Shown piece after piece: positions 10,765 to 21,476 of a stretch of DNA of 48,278 nucleotides; positions within the stretch are counted from its first letter, which is position 1; each line of letters begins with the position of its first letter. This stretch comes from Chara braunii (lineage: Eukaryota; Streptophyta; Charophyceae; Charales; Characeae), in NCBI GenBank assembly GCA_003427395.1, contig BFEA01000573.1, positions 227,925 through 276,202 of the forward strand. Direction: 5' to 3'. The position numbers and the translations under genes are program-made. A model generated the notes under the pieces. That model was not told where the DNA came from, searched no databases, and saw nothing but the letters and a program-made list of their open reading frames with translations.

Positions 10765-10833
10765 GTTCATCTTCCTTAACATCCCATAAAACCTGCTGGT
10801 GGGTGCAGCTCCCGCATGTTAAGGAAGATGAAC
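10765..10833. repeat. Perfect 18-bp hairpin around a SINE fragment
   Basis: GTTCATCTTCCTTAACAT (10765-10782) and ATGTTAAGGAAGATGAAC (10816-10833) are exact inverted repeats around a 33-base loop. The loop holds CCTGCTGGTGGGTGCAGCTC and CCGCAT, the same 26 bases as in the SINE body at 6519-6544. Confidence 0.85.
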
Positions 10834-11107
10834 CTTTGCCATCGACACAGGCATCATCCGCAGCTCCGTCTTACGCTTCTCGTTCTCCACCTCCTTCCCT
10901 CTCTCACCTTCTCCCATCCCATTGCAAGTACTCTCTCAAGAAAATCAACCCGCTATGTGTCCATCGCTGCTACTTTGCCCCACTTGCCGAAAAGTTTGCT
11001 CGTTCTCGTTCAATCACAACGAGTTTGCTCAGCCCACCCTCCTGCTCTCCCCAACCTCTTTCGGTAAGGCCAGCAGGAACGCTGCGCGCCATTTCCTCTT
11101 GCAGTTT

Positions 11108-11117
11108 TTTATTTATT
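11108..11117 (-). terminator. Candidate poly(A) signals of the SCAI gene
   Basis: Two overlapping TTTATT hexamers on the plus strand read AATAAATAAA on the minus strand, about 200 bases past the stop codon. Plant poly(A) signals are loosely defined, so this is only a plausible site. Confidence 0.3.
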
Positions 11118-11315
11118 TTCCTACAATCTTCACCAGCAGATTCTCACATACATATATGTATATATTCTCCCAATATATATATATATATATATTGTCACAC
11201 TGTGAATCAGAGGGCGAATATCACTCCCCATACTCTCCGTTCTCCGCACTGGGATTCCTTCTCTCTCTCTCTGCAACACGACGGCGTAGATCAGGACGGT
11301 ATGCAATTTACTAAA

Positions 11316-14300
11316 TTACGTCGGTGGAGGAGGAGGAGCAGTGGGAGTACTTTCAGGTGGGCCTCGATTCAAACCCTGCTCCATCCAGGCATTTAATGCC
11401 GCTTCCCTGCCACATAGGCGCGGGGTGACACTGCCCGACTTGTCTTCCCCGCCCTCCTCTGCTCCTTCGTTTGGCAACGACGCGGGGAATCTGTCCCCAG
11501 GAGTCTCTCCGACAAACCTAGGGCTCTCAGGTGCACACCCTGCACCATCGCGGCCATCACCTCTTTCCTCCGCCACCACAGGCGCACCAGAAGCAGGCTT
11601 TCCCGCCGTGCCGTGATTATCTGCGGCAGACGCCCAATCTGCTGCTGCCAGGGGCTGAGCGAGTCCCCTGGGACTCTCCGCACTCAACTCTGCCACATTG
11701 CCATCACTTCCCCTGAGCACGGGACTGTCGGCCGGAGACTCCCCGCCCGAACTCGCAGGTGCGGCGGGTGCACTACCTTCTGTCATTCGTCCTACTCCGC
11801 CAGCTCCTCCTGCTGCCGCATTTCCTCCTCGCGCTCTGGGACTGCCACGTTGATCTATAGATAAGCCCCTCTTCAGAAGGCCAGGCTCCAGGATGTCAGG
11901 GTTGCTCCCATCCGCGTCGAGATTTGCGAAGTCGCTCAGAGGGGGTATACCTCTCTGATCTATCGACAAACCCCTTTCTAGCGGAGGTAAGCCCCAATGA
12001 TCGATGGACAGGCCCCTTTCTAACGGCCGCGTCTCCGCTGACGGAGTGTCGAGCCCAATCTCCTCCGTCTTCAACTTCTCTTCGCCCGCGCTTTCTCCCG
12101 TCTCAACCTGAAGCATCATCTTCTTCTCCCCCTTCCTCCGATCCGAGACGCTGCTGCTAAGGTCTCTGCCGTTGCCGCGGTTCGATCCCTCTCCCTCTGC
12201 TTTCTCTCTTCCGGTGCTCGCCTCCGCTAACTCGGGCTGCTGCTCCGAGTTACGCCGACCTCGGCCATTATTGGAATCATGACTGGCAGACGGCGACAAA
12301 GACGATGCAGCGGGATCGCCGCCGACGCTCGACGGGATACCGCCGATATCCTCGCGACCGACGCCGCTGCTCGTGTCGAACTGATCTGCACAGCTCAAGA
12401 TGGACGCTAATCGCCTTACCCCTAAATGGACGCTCTCTGAGGTCGGCATCATCTCGATCGGCAGAGGGGGGCAGCAATTAGGTTGAAACTCGGGCTTTCC
12501 AGAAAAGGCACGGTGAAGGCCGAAGACGGCCCGGCAGAAGACGAAGCGGACGATAAATTGCCTCAAGAAGGGATCCGAGAGGACTCGCGCCCACGCCACT
12601 TCCAGTCCGGGCATAGAAGCCAGACACGCTCCCCACCCTGCCAGCAGCGACGACAGCTGGCGTTCTGCCGTCTCGTATACGCTGGCACTCTCGGCGATCA
12701 GTCCCTGGCGCCCCACAAGCCGACCAAATGCAAGCAAAGGAGCCGTCAAGAAGTAGGTGAACAAATTGCCCCCCCCGCCTCCTACTTGGGAGGCGGCAGC
12801 GCCCGTCTTCTCGTCACCGGCGCCCCCGGCGGGCTGCACCTGCGGGGAAAGGAGGAGGGCGGCAGGTTCCCCCCTCTCCTCCCCGCTGATACTCTCGAAC
12901 GCCCAACTCATGTCGCTGTCTATGATAAGAAAGAGGGGTTTTCTTGTGAACGGGAGCAGATCGGCCGGGTACAGGAAGCTCTCCCAGGGCGCGCGGATCC
13001 CGCTCTTAGCGCCCTCAACTCCTCCCCCGCCCCCTCCTGCACCCCCTCCATCTCCTCTCTTCCCTTCGCGGTCCCTACCCACTTCCCTCCTCGATCCGAG
13101 CCAAAGGCCATTCACCTGCTCGCAGCCGCGCCCCTTCAAGCCCCCGATGCCATCCAAGCTGATGCTCCGAGCCGGGACTCGGAGTGACGAGTGCGCCGCC
13201 TCACCGCCTCCGCCCTCTCCTCCCGCGTCCCTAGCGCCGTGCTGACCTGATCCCCGCAGCAGCGCGCCTGCCGCCGCATAGTCTCTGCTCCTCCCGACGA
13301 TCTGACCTGTCTCCTGGGAATGGCCAAAGGTAGAAGGAGAGGAAGAAGAGGAGGAAGGCAGCTCTTGCGAGCTCGATCCCGGCTGAACAAGCGGTGCATG
13401 CTGTTGAGTTAAGGCGGACCCTTGCAGTGACCCCCCCAGAGAGGAGATATATAAGAGGAGAGCAGAGTCCGGAGGCAGGTCTTCGCACGCCGTTGCCAGC
13501 ACGACCAATAGCTGTGAGACACTGGGCCGATAGAGCAGATGCTTGTGTGGGTTTGATGGAAGACTTGGATCCACGATGTTCTCCTCCATGCCGCCGACTC
13601 GGCTGGGGGTAGCTCCCCCTCCACCTCCTCCTCCTCCTCCTCCTCCTCCTCCTCCACCGCCTCCACCCTTGCTGACCCCGCCTCTCGTGCTGCCGCTACT
13701 GCCGCTGCTTCCACCGCTGCTTTCGAAAAAGTTCAACTTCAGGAAAGCTCCGCTTGGCTCCCATTCTATGGCCTGAAGCATGCGGAACGTGTCTAGCGTC
13801 ATCTCGCTGAATTTCACCTCGTTGTGATAGTAGCTCGTGAGCACTGCTTCCTGCAGTTTCAGCGGCTTGGCGGCCCCCAGCCGAGGGATGTGCGACAGCA
13901 ACGACGGGGTAGGATCCAGCACAATGCTGTACCTGAGCGGCCGCACGCCCTCGCAAGCGGCATCGGCCTTCATGAACCGCACGATCTCCTGCACCATCAA
14001 TCGCCATTCCTTGGCGTCGCCTGCCTGGAAGGTCCTTCCGTACTCCTCCACCAGAGCCTTCAACTGCTTGAGCAATTGCCGCACCACGTCCCGGCGATTC
14101 AGCAAGAGGCACACCACGATAAAGCGCGCCAAATAACGCAACTGTTTGTTCGCAAGGGCAATCTCCTTGGCGCTATCCTTGAAGTACTCCCGCGTCAGAA
14201 TGGCCTCGTAGAAGATGAAAGACTCGTACAAGAACACGGCCTCGCTCTTCCGGAGGTAGTAGTTGTAATACAGCTGCCCTACTCGCGATGCGATCTCGCC

Positions 14301-14528
14301 GATTTCCCATCTTTTCAATCCCGTCTCCACCAGCTTCGAACGGTTATCCTGCTGGAATTTCCACAGCTTCGAATAAACCTGGAACGCCTTTTTAAAATAC
14401 AAATCCCACTTGTTGCGCCCGTAAGGGGGCAACTCCCTCAATCTCGCAAACTTTTGATATGCCTTATCCACCAGGCAACGGTACTCTTCGCTTACGTTAC
14501 CTGCGACGGCCGTGGGTGGAGGTGCCAT
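11316..14528 (-). CDS. SCAI: SCAI-family (DUF3550/UPF0682) protein, intronless
   Basis: This 1070-codon frame encodes a SCAI homologue. In animals SCAI is a nuclear cofactor that represses MRTF/SRF transcription and acts with 53BP1 in double-strand break repair; the plant role is little known. Residues 13-265 are the conserved N-terminal helical part (YQKFARLRELPPYGRNKWDL, LYYNYYLRKSEAVFLYESFI, FYEAILTREYF). Residues 325-375 (LLYRPSVSQLLVVLATACED) and 515-715 (KPLFLIIDSDMSWAFESI, LFTYFLTAPLLAFGRL, DPFLRQFIVRFVFCRAVFGL) finish the family domain. It differs from the roughly 600-residue animal protein by a poly-Gly insert (about 285-306), a Gly/Ser linker (380-510) and a disordered tail of about 350 residues holding three LERGLSID-type repeats. 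The start is firm: the minus strand reads GCCACGATGG, with an in-frame TAG 12 bases upstream of the ATG. No intron is needed. Confidence 0.92.
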   Translation of the reverse strand: MAPPPTAVAGNVSEEYRCLVDKAYQKFARLRELPPYGRNKWDLYFKKAFQVYSKLWKFQQDNRSKLVETGLKRWEIGEIASRVGQLYYNYYLRKSEAVFLYESFIFYEAILTREYFKDSAKEIALANKQLRYLARFIVVCLLLNRRDVVRQLLKQLKALVEEYGRTFQAGDAKEWRLMVQEIVRFMKADAACEGVRPLRYSIVLDPTPSLLSHIPRLGAAKPLKLQEAVLTSYYHNEVKFSEMTLDTFRMLQAIEWEPSGAFLKLNFFESSGGSSGSSGSTRGGVSKGGGGGGGGGGGGGGGGGGATPSRVGGMEENIVDPSLPSNPHKHLLYRPSVSQLLVVLATACEDLPPDSALLLYISSLGGSLQGSALTQQHAPLVQPGSSSQELPSSSSSSPSTFGHSQETGQIVGRSRDYAAAGALLRGSGQHGARDAGGEGGGGEAAHSSLRVPARSISLDGIGGLKGRGCEQVNGLWLGSRREVGRDREGKRGDGGGAGGGGGGVEGAKSGIRAPWESFLYPADLLPFTRKPLFLIIDSDMSWAFESISGEERGEPAALLLSPQVQPAGGAGDEKTGAAASQVGGGGGNLFTYFLTAPLLAFGRLVGRQGLIAESASVYETAERQLSSLLAGWGACLASMPGLEVAWARVLSDPFLRQFIVRFVFCRAVFGLHRAFSGKPEFQPNCCPPLPIEMMPTSESVHLGVRRLASILSCADQFDTSSGVGREDIGGIPSSVGGDPAASSLSPSASHDSNNGRGRRNSEQQPELAEASTGREKAEGEGSNRGNGRDLSSSVSDRRKGEKKMMLQVETGESAGEEKLKTEEIGLDTPSAETRPLERGLSIDHWGLPPLERGLSIDQRGIPPLSDFANLDADGSNPDILEPGLLKRGLSIDQRGSPRARGGNAAAGGAGGVGRMTEGSAPAAPASSGGESPADSPVLRGSDGNVAELSAESPRGLAQPLAAADWASAADNHGTAGKPASGAPVVAEERGDGRDGAGCAPESPRFVGETPGDRFPASLPNEGAEEGGEDKSGSVTPRLCGREAALNAWMEQGLNRGPPESTPTAPPPPPT
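13620..13672 (-). repeat. GGN-codon tract encoding poly-Gly insert in SCAI
   Basis: On the plus strand this is CCACCTCCTCCTCC...CCACC, a triplet repeat read as more than 20 glycines. It interrupts the SCAI domain and, being a slippage-prone triplet, its length probably varies between strains. Confidence 0.85.
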
Positions 14529-15136
14529 CGTGGCCGCCGTCTAGTTCTTCACATCACACACAGTGATTGGCGCACCCTGGGGAGACGAGAAAAGAAGACG
14601 CAACTCTGCACGCCCTGGGCTCAGAGGTTGCGCATCAACGTCAATTGCACGCTCCCTCCCTTCGCACGCACCTCCTCATCAAATCCACGCCACCTACTGA
14701 TGAAGAAGAAGACCCAAGAGCACAGAATCAGACAGAACAGTGCTTCTCTGCTCGGCCTCTGTCCCAGATCGATTCGATGGCCGAGAGCCAAACCAACCAC
14801 AAAAAGTTCCAAAGCAGCTGTGGCGTCGACGACTATGCATACCCCCCCTGCTGCATTCCGTCCCGCCTCACACGCCCTCCCGGCCCGCACTTTCTGTCTC
14901 TCTCTCTCCCACTCGCATCGAGCAGAAATGATCTGCCGGCATGAGAGCGAGCGCGTACAGCACAGAAAACCGCCCTGCCGAGGACTGGACTAAATGGCTG
15001 AGGTTAGGGCATCAGAAAGGAGCGAGACAGGTAAACAGACTTAACAAGCGCCGTAAAAACGAACAACAAGACAAAGCGACCACAAAGGGCATGCTGTACA
15101 TAAGGGATCGATACGAGACATGCTGGGAACATATGT
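14529..15136. other. 5' flank of the SCAI gene
   Basis: This holds the minus-strand promoter and leader of the SCAI gene. An in-frame TAG lies at 14541-14543. No TATA box at a convincing distance and no other gene were seen. Plus-strand frames here are antisense shadows. Confidence 0.4.
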
Positions 15137-15145
15137 CTTACATAG

Positions 15146-15265
15146 GGCATCGCCACACCACTCTCGAAATAAGCAAAATGGGAATGAACTTNCCGCTAGA
15201 ACATGGCCAGATGCGCCCGCCACATTTTTGTCCCTTTCACATTTCGTCAGCGGTGTGGCGATGTC
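15146..15265. mobile_element. MITE copy 4 with 9-bp target duplication
   Basis: A 120-bp element with ends GGCATCGCCACACCACTCTC and the complement of GACATCGCCACACCGCTGAC. CTTACATAG occurs at 15137-15145 and again at 15266-15274, an exact 9-bp (or 8-bp) target site duplication. The interior shares CCGCTAGAACATGG with the other copies; one N lies at 15192. An 8-9 bp duplication points to a hAT or Mutator-type transposase in trans. Confidence 0.8.
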
Positions 15266-15282
15266 CTTACATAGTAAGTCAT

Positions 15283-15283
<1 letters not shown>

Positions 15284-15321
<38 letters not shown>
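15284..15321. repeat. (CA)n microsatellite
   Basis: Pure CA dinucleotide tract immediately beside MITE copy 4. Confidence 0.95.
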
Positions 15322-15322
<1 letters not shown>

Positions 15323-15808
15323 CGTGGGATGCCTCGGTAGGCTGCCTCGTCGCCCCGAGCAGTTGCCGATATTAACGGGAGTGAAGGAGATGCCAGTAAC
15401 ACGTCAGAGCTCTCAAACGGCCCCTGGACGACGCACGGAACCCAGAGGACACTCACCACCTTCGCAGCGCCCACGCCCGTAAAACCAAGGACAAGGACGA
15501 GAAGCGCCTCGGGTACGTCAGTCAAGTGATAGTAATGGGATGAGCTGGGAGCCCAACGCGGATGCCCCTACCGCTCCGCGATATTGAAAACTGGACCGGT
15601 AGCACACGCACCCGGACGAACTGCTACTCGTACATTCACTAACAAAGCGCTGCAATAGGGGGTATTTTCGGGAGCCGAAGAAGAGAAGGCACTGATGATC
15701 CTCATGAGGGGTCACGGACGTTCGATGATGACGACGTTCGGCAGAACCCCTGCCGAGCTGGCCACCCCCTAAGGCCCGTTCTCACCGGCCGGTTCTATGT
15801 CCGTTCTA

Positions 15809-15863
15809 ATTGAAGAAATTGAAGAAATTGAAGAAATTGAAGAAATGAAGAGATTGAAGAAAG
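15809..15863. repeat. 10-bp tandem repeat (ATTGAAGAAA)
   Basis: About five head-to-tail copies of ATTGAAGAAA, the last two degenerate. Confidence 0.9.
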
Positions 15864-17072
15864 CACGAAGCAGTTAGCAATTCGGGTGAATAAACAGGCG
15901 GTACGTAGCACCATTGGGATCTATGGGATCCGACGCTACCACAGGAGATGCGCGACCTCGTGGACATTATTGGTTACTGGTTCAACGCCATGATGGGAAC
16001 GGCCTCGCGCTGGGGCGTGTGAAAAAAAAAGTGTGAACGCCCACCAGCCTATTTGCGGTAACTGTTGATATAGGGAGCTGGAGTTCAAAACCCGCTGAAA
16101 ATAACGTCCCGGAATATCCCCTTGCGAGATCAGGACTTCAAATCCTATTTGTGGTAATGGGTCGAAGGTTTAAATATTTGACACTGCAATTTGACATGGA
16201 TACCAGAGGGGGTTGATCAATGCACCATGGTCTCATTCTGGGCTGGTGTGGAGATATCTCGAAGCCTCGGTCTGCTAGAGTGGGTCATGTGAGGGCATCT
16301 GGCCAAGCAGTGATGGTGCGATTATCTGCAGGCCTCTTGAATCCAGGTACGCAGGCCTCTTGAATCCAGGTACGAGTAGTCCGGGTACGAGTAGTCCGGG
16401 TACGAGTAGTGGTGGTGTAGTCACACGAGGGCCTCGTTGCAGTGGGTCCAGTGAAGTGCTACAGTCAACTTTCGCCCAGTCACATCTAGGTCTGGGATGG
16501 ATCGGTGCGAGATCATCTGCAAGATGGATGACCAACCCTGATTGTGGGTCCATGAGGTTGGTGAGTAGGTGAGTTGGGACCTGTGGATGGGGCACCGATG
16601 ATGGTGATTGCAAGGGACTCTGTAGTAGGGGTGAAAGGTGGCATAGTGGACGTCGCACTTGGGGCCACGTGCAGCAAGGGGTTCTAATTATCAAACGTTG
16701 ATGGCTGTTTGGTTATATGAACCTCAACAAATTTGATTTCCATACCATATAGATTTAGATGTTTTGAATCAAACCACCAGTACCTTTCACAACTTAGAAA
16801 TCTGAGTCCCACCGGGTAACGCGGTGGGGTCGTCCAACAAAAGCCCGGTCGTAGTTGAAGGACCGGGATGAAAATGAAAACGAAAAAACAAAAAAACAAA
16901 AAACTATTCATACGGAAGGAAAAAAAAACATGAAGAGATCGAATAGGTATGTAATGCGCCAGGGAGGGAGGGAGGGAGGGCAGGAAGGAGGGAGGGGGAG
17001 AGAGAGAGAGTATGAATCTTATGGCCTAAACGGGAAAGATTCGTTCGTATTTCCAAAGTATAGAACGCCTGG

Positions 17073-17074
<2 letters not shown>
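15864..17074. other. Non-coding stretch with short direct repeats
   Basis: No gene is seen. GCAGGCCTCTTGAATCCAGG occurs twice (16329 and 16350), and GTCCGGGTACGAGTAGT recurs about three times to 16411. A GGGA-rich run lies at 16961-17008. Confidence 0.5.
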
Positions 17075-17127
<53 letters not shown>

Positions 17128-18020
17128 AAAAAAAAAANNNNNNNNNNNNNNNNNNNNNNNNNNNNNNNNNNNNNNNNNNNNNNNNNNNNNNNNNNNNNNN
17201 NNNNNNNNNNNNNNNNNNNNNNNNNNNNNNNNNNNNNNNNNNNNNNNNNNNNNNNNNNNNNNNNNNNNNNNNNNNNNNNNNNNNNNNNNNNNNNNNNNNN
17301 NNNNNNNNNNNNNNNNNNNNNNNNNNNNNNNNNNNNNNNNNNNNNNNNNNNNNNNNNNNNNNNNNNNNNNNNNNNNNNNNNNNNNNNNNNNNNNNNNNNN
17401 NNNNNNNNNNNNNNNNNNNNNNNNNNNNNNNNNNNNNNNNNNNNNNNNNNNNNNNNNNNNNNNNNNNNNNNNNNNNNNNNNNNNNNNNNNNNNNNNNNNN
17501 NNNNNNNNNNNNNNNNNNNNNNNNNNNNNNNNNNNNNNNNNNNNNNNNNNNNNNNNNNNNNNNNNNNNNNNNNNNNNNNNNNNNNNNNNNNNNNNNNNNN
17601 NNNNNNNNNNNNNNNNNNNNNNNNNNNNNNNNNNNNNNNNNNNNNNNNNNNNNNNNNNNNNNNNNNNNNNNNNNNNNNNNNNNNNNNNNNNNNNNNNNNN
17701 NNNNNNNNNNNNNNNNNNNNNNNNNNNNNNNNNNNNNNNNNNNNNNNNNNNNNNNNNNNNNNNNNNNNNNNNNNNNNNNNNNNNNNNNNNNNNNNNNNNN
17801 NNNNNNNNNNNNNNNNNNNNNNNNNNNNNNNNNNNNNNNNNNNNNNNNNNNNNNNNNNNNNNNNNNNNNNNNNNNNNNNNNNNNNNNNNNNNNNNNNNNN
17901 NNNNNNNNNNNNNNNNNNNNNNNNNNNNNNNNNNNNNNNNNNNNNNNNNNNNNNNNNNNNNNNNNNNNNNNNNNNNNNNNNNNNNNNNNNNNNNNNNNNN
18001 NNNNNNNNNNNNNNNNNNNN

Positions 18021-18075
<55 letters not shown>
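17075..18075. other. Assembly gap between simple repeats
   Basis: (GA)n at 17075-17122 and a 15-base A run lead into 883 N (17138-18020), then (TA)n at 18021-18075. The sequence in the gap is unknown, and its size may be an estimate from the assembler. Confidence 0.95.
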
Positions 18076-18078
<3 letters not shown>

Positions 18079-18421
18079 GCCCGTTTATTTCGTTGTTTTC
18101 CTTTCTTCTTTTTTTGTCTCATTCGTTTTTTATTTGTTTTTTTGTTTTTTTTTTACAAAGTAAGAAGGTTCCGCTACCGGTAGTGGGAGGCTCGGCATCA
18201 GTGCTTGAAAAAGGTATTAGTGGTTTAAAGTAAAAAGGTGACTCTGGTATGCAACTTTGGGATCTGTCGATGGGATGTTGATAATAAGAGGATTCGTGAG
18301 GAGCTTTGTAGCAAGGATTGAGAATTGGTATGGGACCGTGCACTTAGGGTTATGCAACAATGATAGGTGATGAAAATTATGATGATAGGTAAAAATTAGC
18401 AATAGGGATAAAAATATAGAA

Positions 18422-18752
18422 GATCTTATAACAGCCATTTCGTCAAAACGGACATATTATATTTTTGAACGAAATCAAAACTGACTTTTTTTGCCAAAAT
18501 CCGATCGGAATTTTTATCTGGTCTATGGTTGAGACCAGATACAATTTTTTTTTTTAATTATTATTATTTTTATTTTTTTTTGTATCTGGTCTCAACCATA
18601 GAACAGATACATGTAGGGGGTCCGGCGTTTTGGGAACGCCGGACCCCCAGGAGACAAAAATTTCGACCGGATTTTGGCAAAAAAAAACAGTTTTGATTTC
18701 GTTCAAAAAATATAATATGTCCGTTTTGGCGAAATGGCTGTTTTATGAGATC
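18422..18752. mobile_element. Foldback element with three inverted repeats
   Basis: Outer arms 18422-18515 and 18655-18752 pair over about 95 bp (GATCT.ATAA.CAGCCATTTC, CCAAAATCCG). Inside, ATCTGGTCTATGG...CAGATACAA (18516-18544) pairs with 18580-18608 with one mismatch in 29. A third perfect hairpin GGGGGTCCGGCGTT / AACGCCGGACCCCC (18616-18629 / 18635-18648) sits beside it. There is no coding capacity. This is the structure of a foldback or MITE-type DNA transposon. No sure target duplication was found. Confidence 0.8.
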
Positions 18753-19803
18753 CTAGTTGGGTCTTTGTGCCCCAAATGTTGCGTGACATGGGGGACCTTG
18801 ACAACATATAAGTATAAAAAATAGTGGATGTTAGATGAAAATACGTTAAATAGTAAGGCAATCATCGATATATCATACAAACAGAACATATTCACTAGTC
18901 TGTGGTGGGGTAGAGACTCCTTTTGGGCTTAGATAGCACTACCGTTTGTGGTTGGGTTAGTATGCTTGTGGTACCAAAAAATATCTCGGGTGTTGGCCCT
19001 GGAAGGCGTGCTACCTTGTAGCCTGAGGGGGGCGAACCATCAATGGCACATAGTAGTGGTATTCCAAGTCACTTGTGAGGGGGAGGTAGTGTAAAGGGTG
19101 AGTAGGAAAAACACAGTGTGAGGGAAAGTAGTATAGGGAGTTGATATGTCAAACTTTCCCTCCATTAATGGTGCCTCAAAGTATGATCTTGGTTCCTCAA
19201 ACCTGTGCAATCTTAAACCATGTGTAATTAATTAATACTTTGTAAACAATACAACCTTTCATGGCCTATATTTTGCTTAAAACGAAAGTGCATGATTTGA
19301 GTAATTTTTATTTTTTTGTATTGGATACGATAACACCTGTAATCAAAATACAAACTCATGCATGTGACAAAATTATATTCATTGGTGCAGAAGGTTTGAA
19401 CAAAAAAAAACTGAAAAAAACAAAACTACAAAGAGCATAACAGAAAAGCTATAGATACGACAAATTTACAATTAACTAGATGGAAATTACATGAGTAATA
19501 AATAAAACACACTTTGATTGTTGTGCGTTTTTTGTGCATTTTTGTAATGTATATAAACTTAAGTAGTACACAAATAAAAATAAGTATTATAGTAGCATTA
19601 AAGAAAGGAGCATCATTAAAAAATTATCTTTGAGCTAATAGATGAAAAAACACAGGTGTGGAAGTACCACAAAAGAAAATAAAACAAATTATACCACAGA
19701 GCATTAGTTGTAGTTTGAGAATTTGATCGATCTCAGATAAGTGACAGTAGGCATCAGTTGTTCTGTTTTTTTTTTTTTTTAAACCAAAGATAAACTTCCC
19801 ATT

Positions 19804-19842
<39 letters not shown>

Positions 19843-21320
19843 ACCTCACAGTCTGCACAACTTTCATGTCGGAGTGACTAAAAGTCGAAAAAGGGCATGG
19901 AAAGCGGCAAAATGGGGTGTACCAATGATTTTAAAAAAATTGAGTATGGAAACGCAAACAGGACTGAAATCTTCATTGTGGTCTTGATATAGAGCGACGA
20001 CTAAAGTCGGATAAGCATAAAAGAGTTCCTTCCGACGACTACATAGTCTAAAAAATATTTTTGAACTTCGTCACATACTGCATGATACATTTTTCGAGGT
20101 CGAAAAGAGACAAGAACATACGTAGGCTCTGGGTTCCGAATAAGGAACCGGTGACATTCTTCGCAGATCTCAAAATATGAGTTGGAGGGTCGTAATCACA
20201 TTGTTTTATCCTTGACTTTATCCTTAAATTTATTTTCACCACCTGTCCGATAGTTGAACCTTTTGGTTCGGAAGCGCTCTATGCGATGATAATTGTTGTA
20301 CAATATACAAGACCAGTGAGGAACAATTGTCGGCCACAGATTGACACCCAACTCGTTGAAAGAAAGCAAAATGAAGTATGGACGAAAATGAGTATCAATA
20401 ATAACAAAACTTCAGTTGACGAATCCGGAACACCGTATTTTTTAAGGAAAATGATAAGGGTCACCAATCTTTGGCTATGACTTTTAGTACATCCCACTCA
20501 CAGATACGCGTCATGTCATCATTATACCGGAAAAGTCAAGATGTGGATGTTCAAAAAGTTGGCGTCCTGATGACTCGGCTGATTCTGTGCACATGACCAA
20601 TACACGCACATCCACCGCTCATAAATCAAGGCAATCAACCCATATTAACCTTGGGAATCCTTTTTGCAGAGGAAAACAGGCACGACGATATGACTTTCAC
20701 ATCTGATGTTCCTACATGAAAGGGGGATTACCTAGGAAGCTGGTGGATGAGTTAAGAAAAAAGTATCCGAAAAGATCATTACAGGTTCTTCAAAGGACGA
20801 AAACGCAGATAAGTTTCAGGGAACTTCAAAAAAAAGTTGCTCCAACCATTGCATGGGATGAGCCTTCTCTTTTTGATGTGATAGGAAGAGCAAAAATTTT
20901 CACGAGTTGAGCAACTTTAAGGAGTGTCTATTCCAAAACTCTTCAATTATGATCATAAACATGTCATACTTTTAATCATACAAAGGGACATTCATTCAAA
21001 ATAAAGATGAGGAAAACGAAATAACAAGGATGCTAGCCAACCAGAGTGTTTCGCGTCTACAAGCCACGAGAGCGCAGTCATTCCACTCGTTACTATCTTC
21101 GTGCAAGTATAAAATTGTAACGAAAAAAGTGACAGTTTCCATGCTCGAGATAATAGATGATTTATCTGGGAAAAGAAAATAACCACGAAAGGAACAAGAA
21201 AAAGAAAATACCATCCATTAATGAATCACTAAAATATCATCTTCATTTTTGAAAATATCCAAAGAAGAGAGAGAGAGAGAGAGAGTACTTCGTTTGACTA
21301 AGGAGGGAAACTAACAGCTC
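18753..21320. other. AT-rich non-coding stretch
   Basis: An (AT)n tract lies at 19807-19840. Frames are all short; the 64-codon plus frame at 20716-20910 (LPRKLVDELRKKYPKRSLQV) looks protein-like but matches nothing I know. Probably decayed transposon DNA. Confidence 0.4.
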
Positions 21321-21322
21321 GT

Positions 21323-21476
21323 TGTCGGGTTAGGAACCCTGACAAGGATATGTACCGAGTATTTTAAATGTCAGACACTTCCGACTAAAATAAAGAAAAG
21401 GCACGACTATGTGGAGTAATCACACATGGCATCCTTTTGATGGAAGGAGCAGACCGCAAGAGTGCGTGGTCATTGT
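21323..21476 (+). repeat. TGTCGGG-type terminal repeat, copy 1
   Basis: It begins TGTCGGGTTAGGAACCCTGA, a decayed palindrome, then GAGTATTTTAAATGTCAGAC. About 120 bp after the palindrome match the copy at 24217. It ends where the composite retroposon at 21477 begins. Confidence 0.5.

Noticed and set aside
12483-13245. Plus-strand frames of 234 and 162 codons
   Set aside because: Pro/Ser-rich antisense shadows of the SCAI linker and poly-Gly coding region.
13824-14993. 389-codon plus-strand frame
   Set aside because: It is antisense to the 5' part of the SCAI gene, GC-rich and without motifs, so a shadow frame.
17019-18122. 367-codon minus frame
   Set aside because: It crosses the run of N; no real coding evidence.
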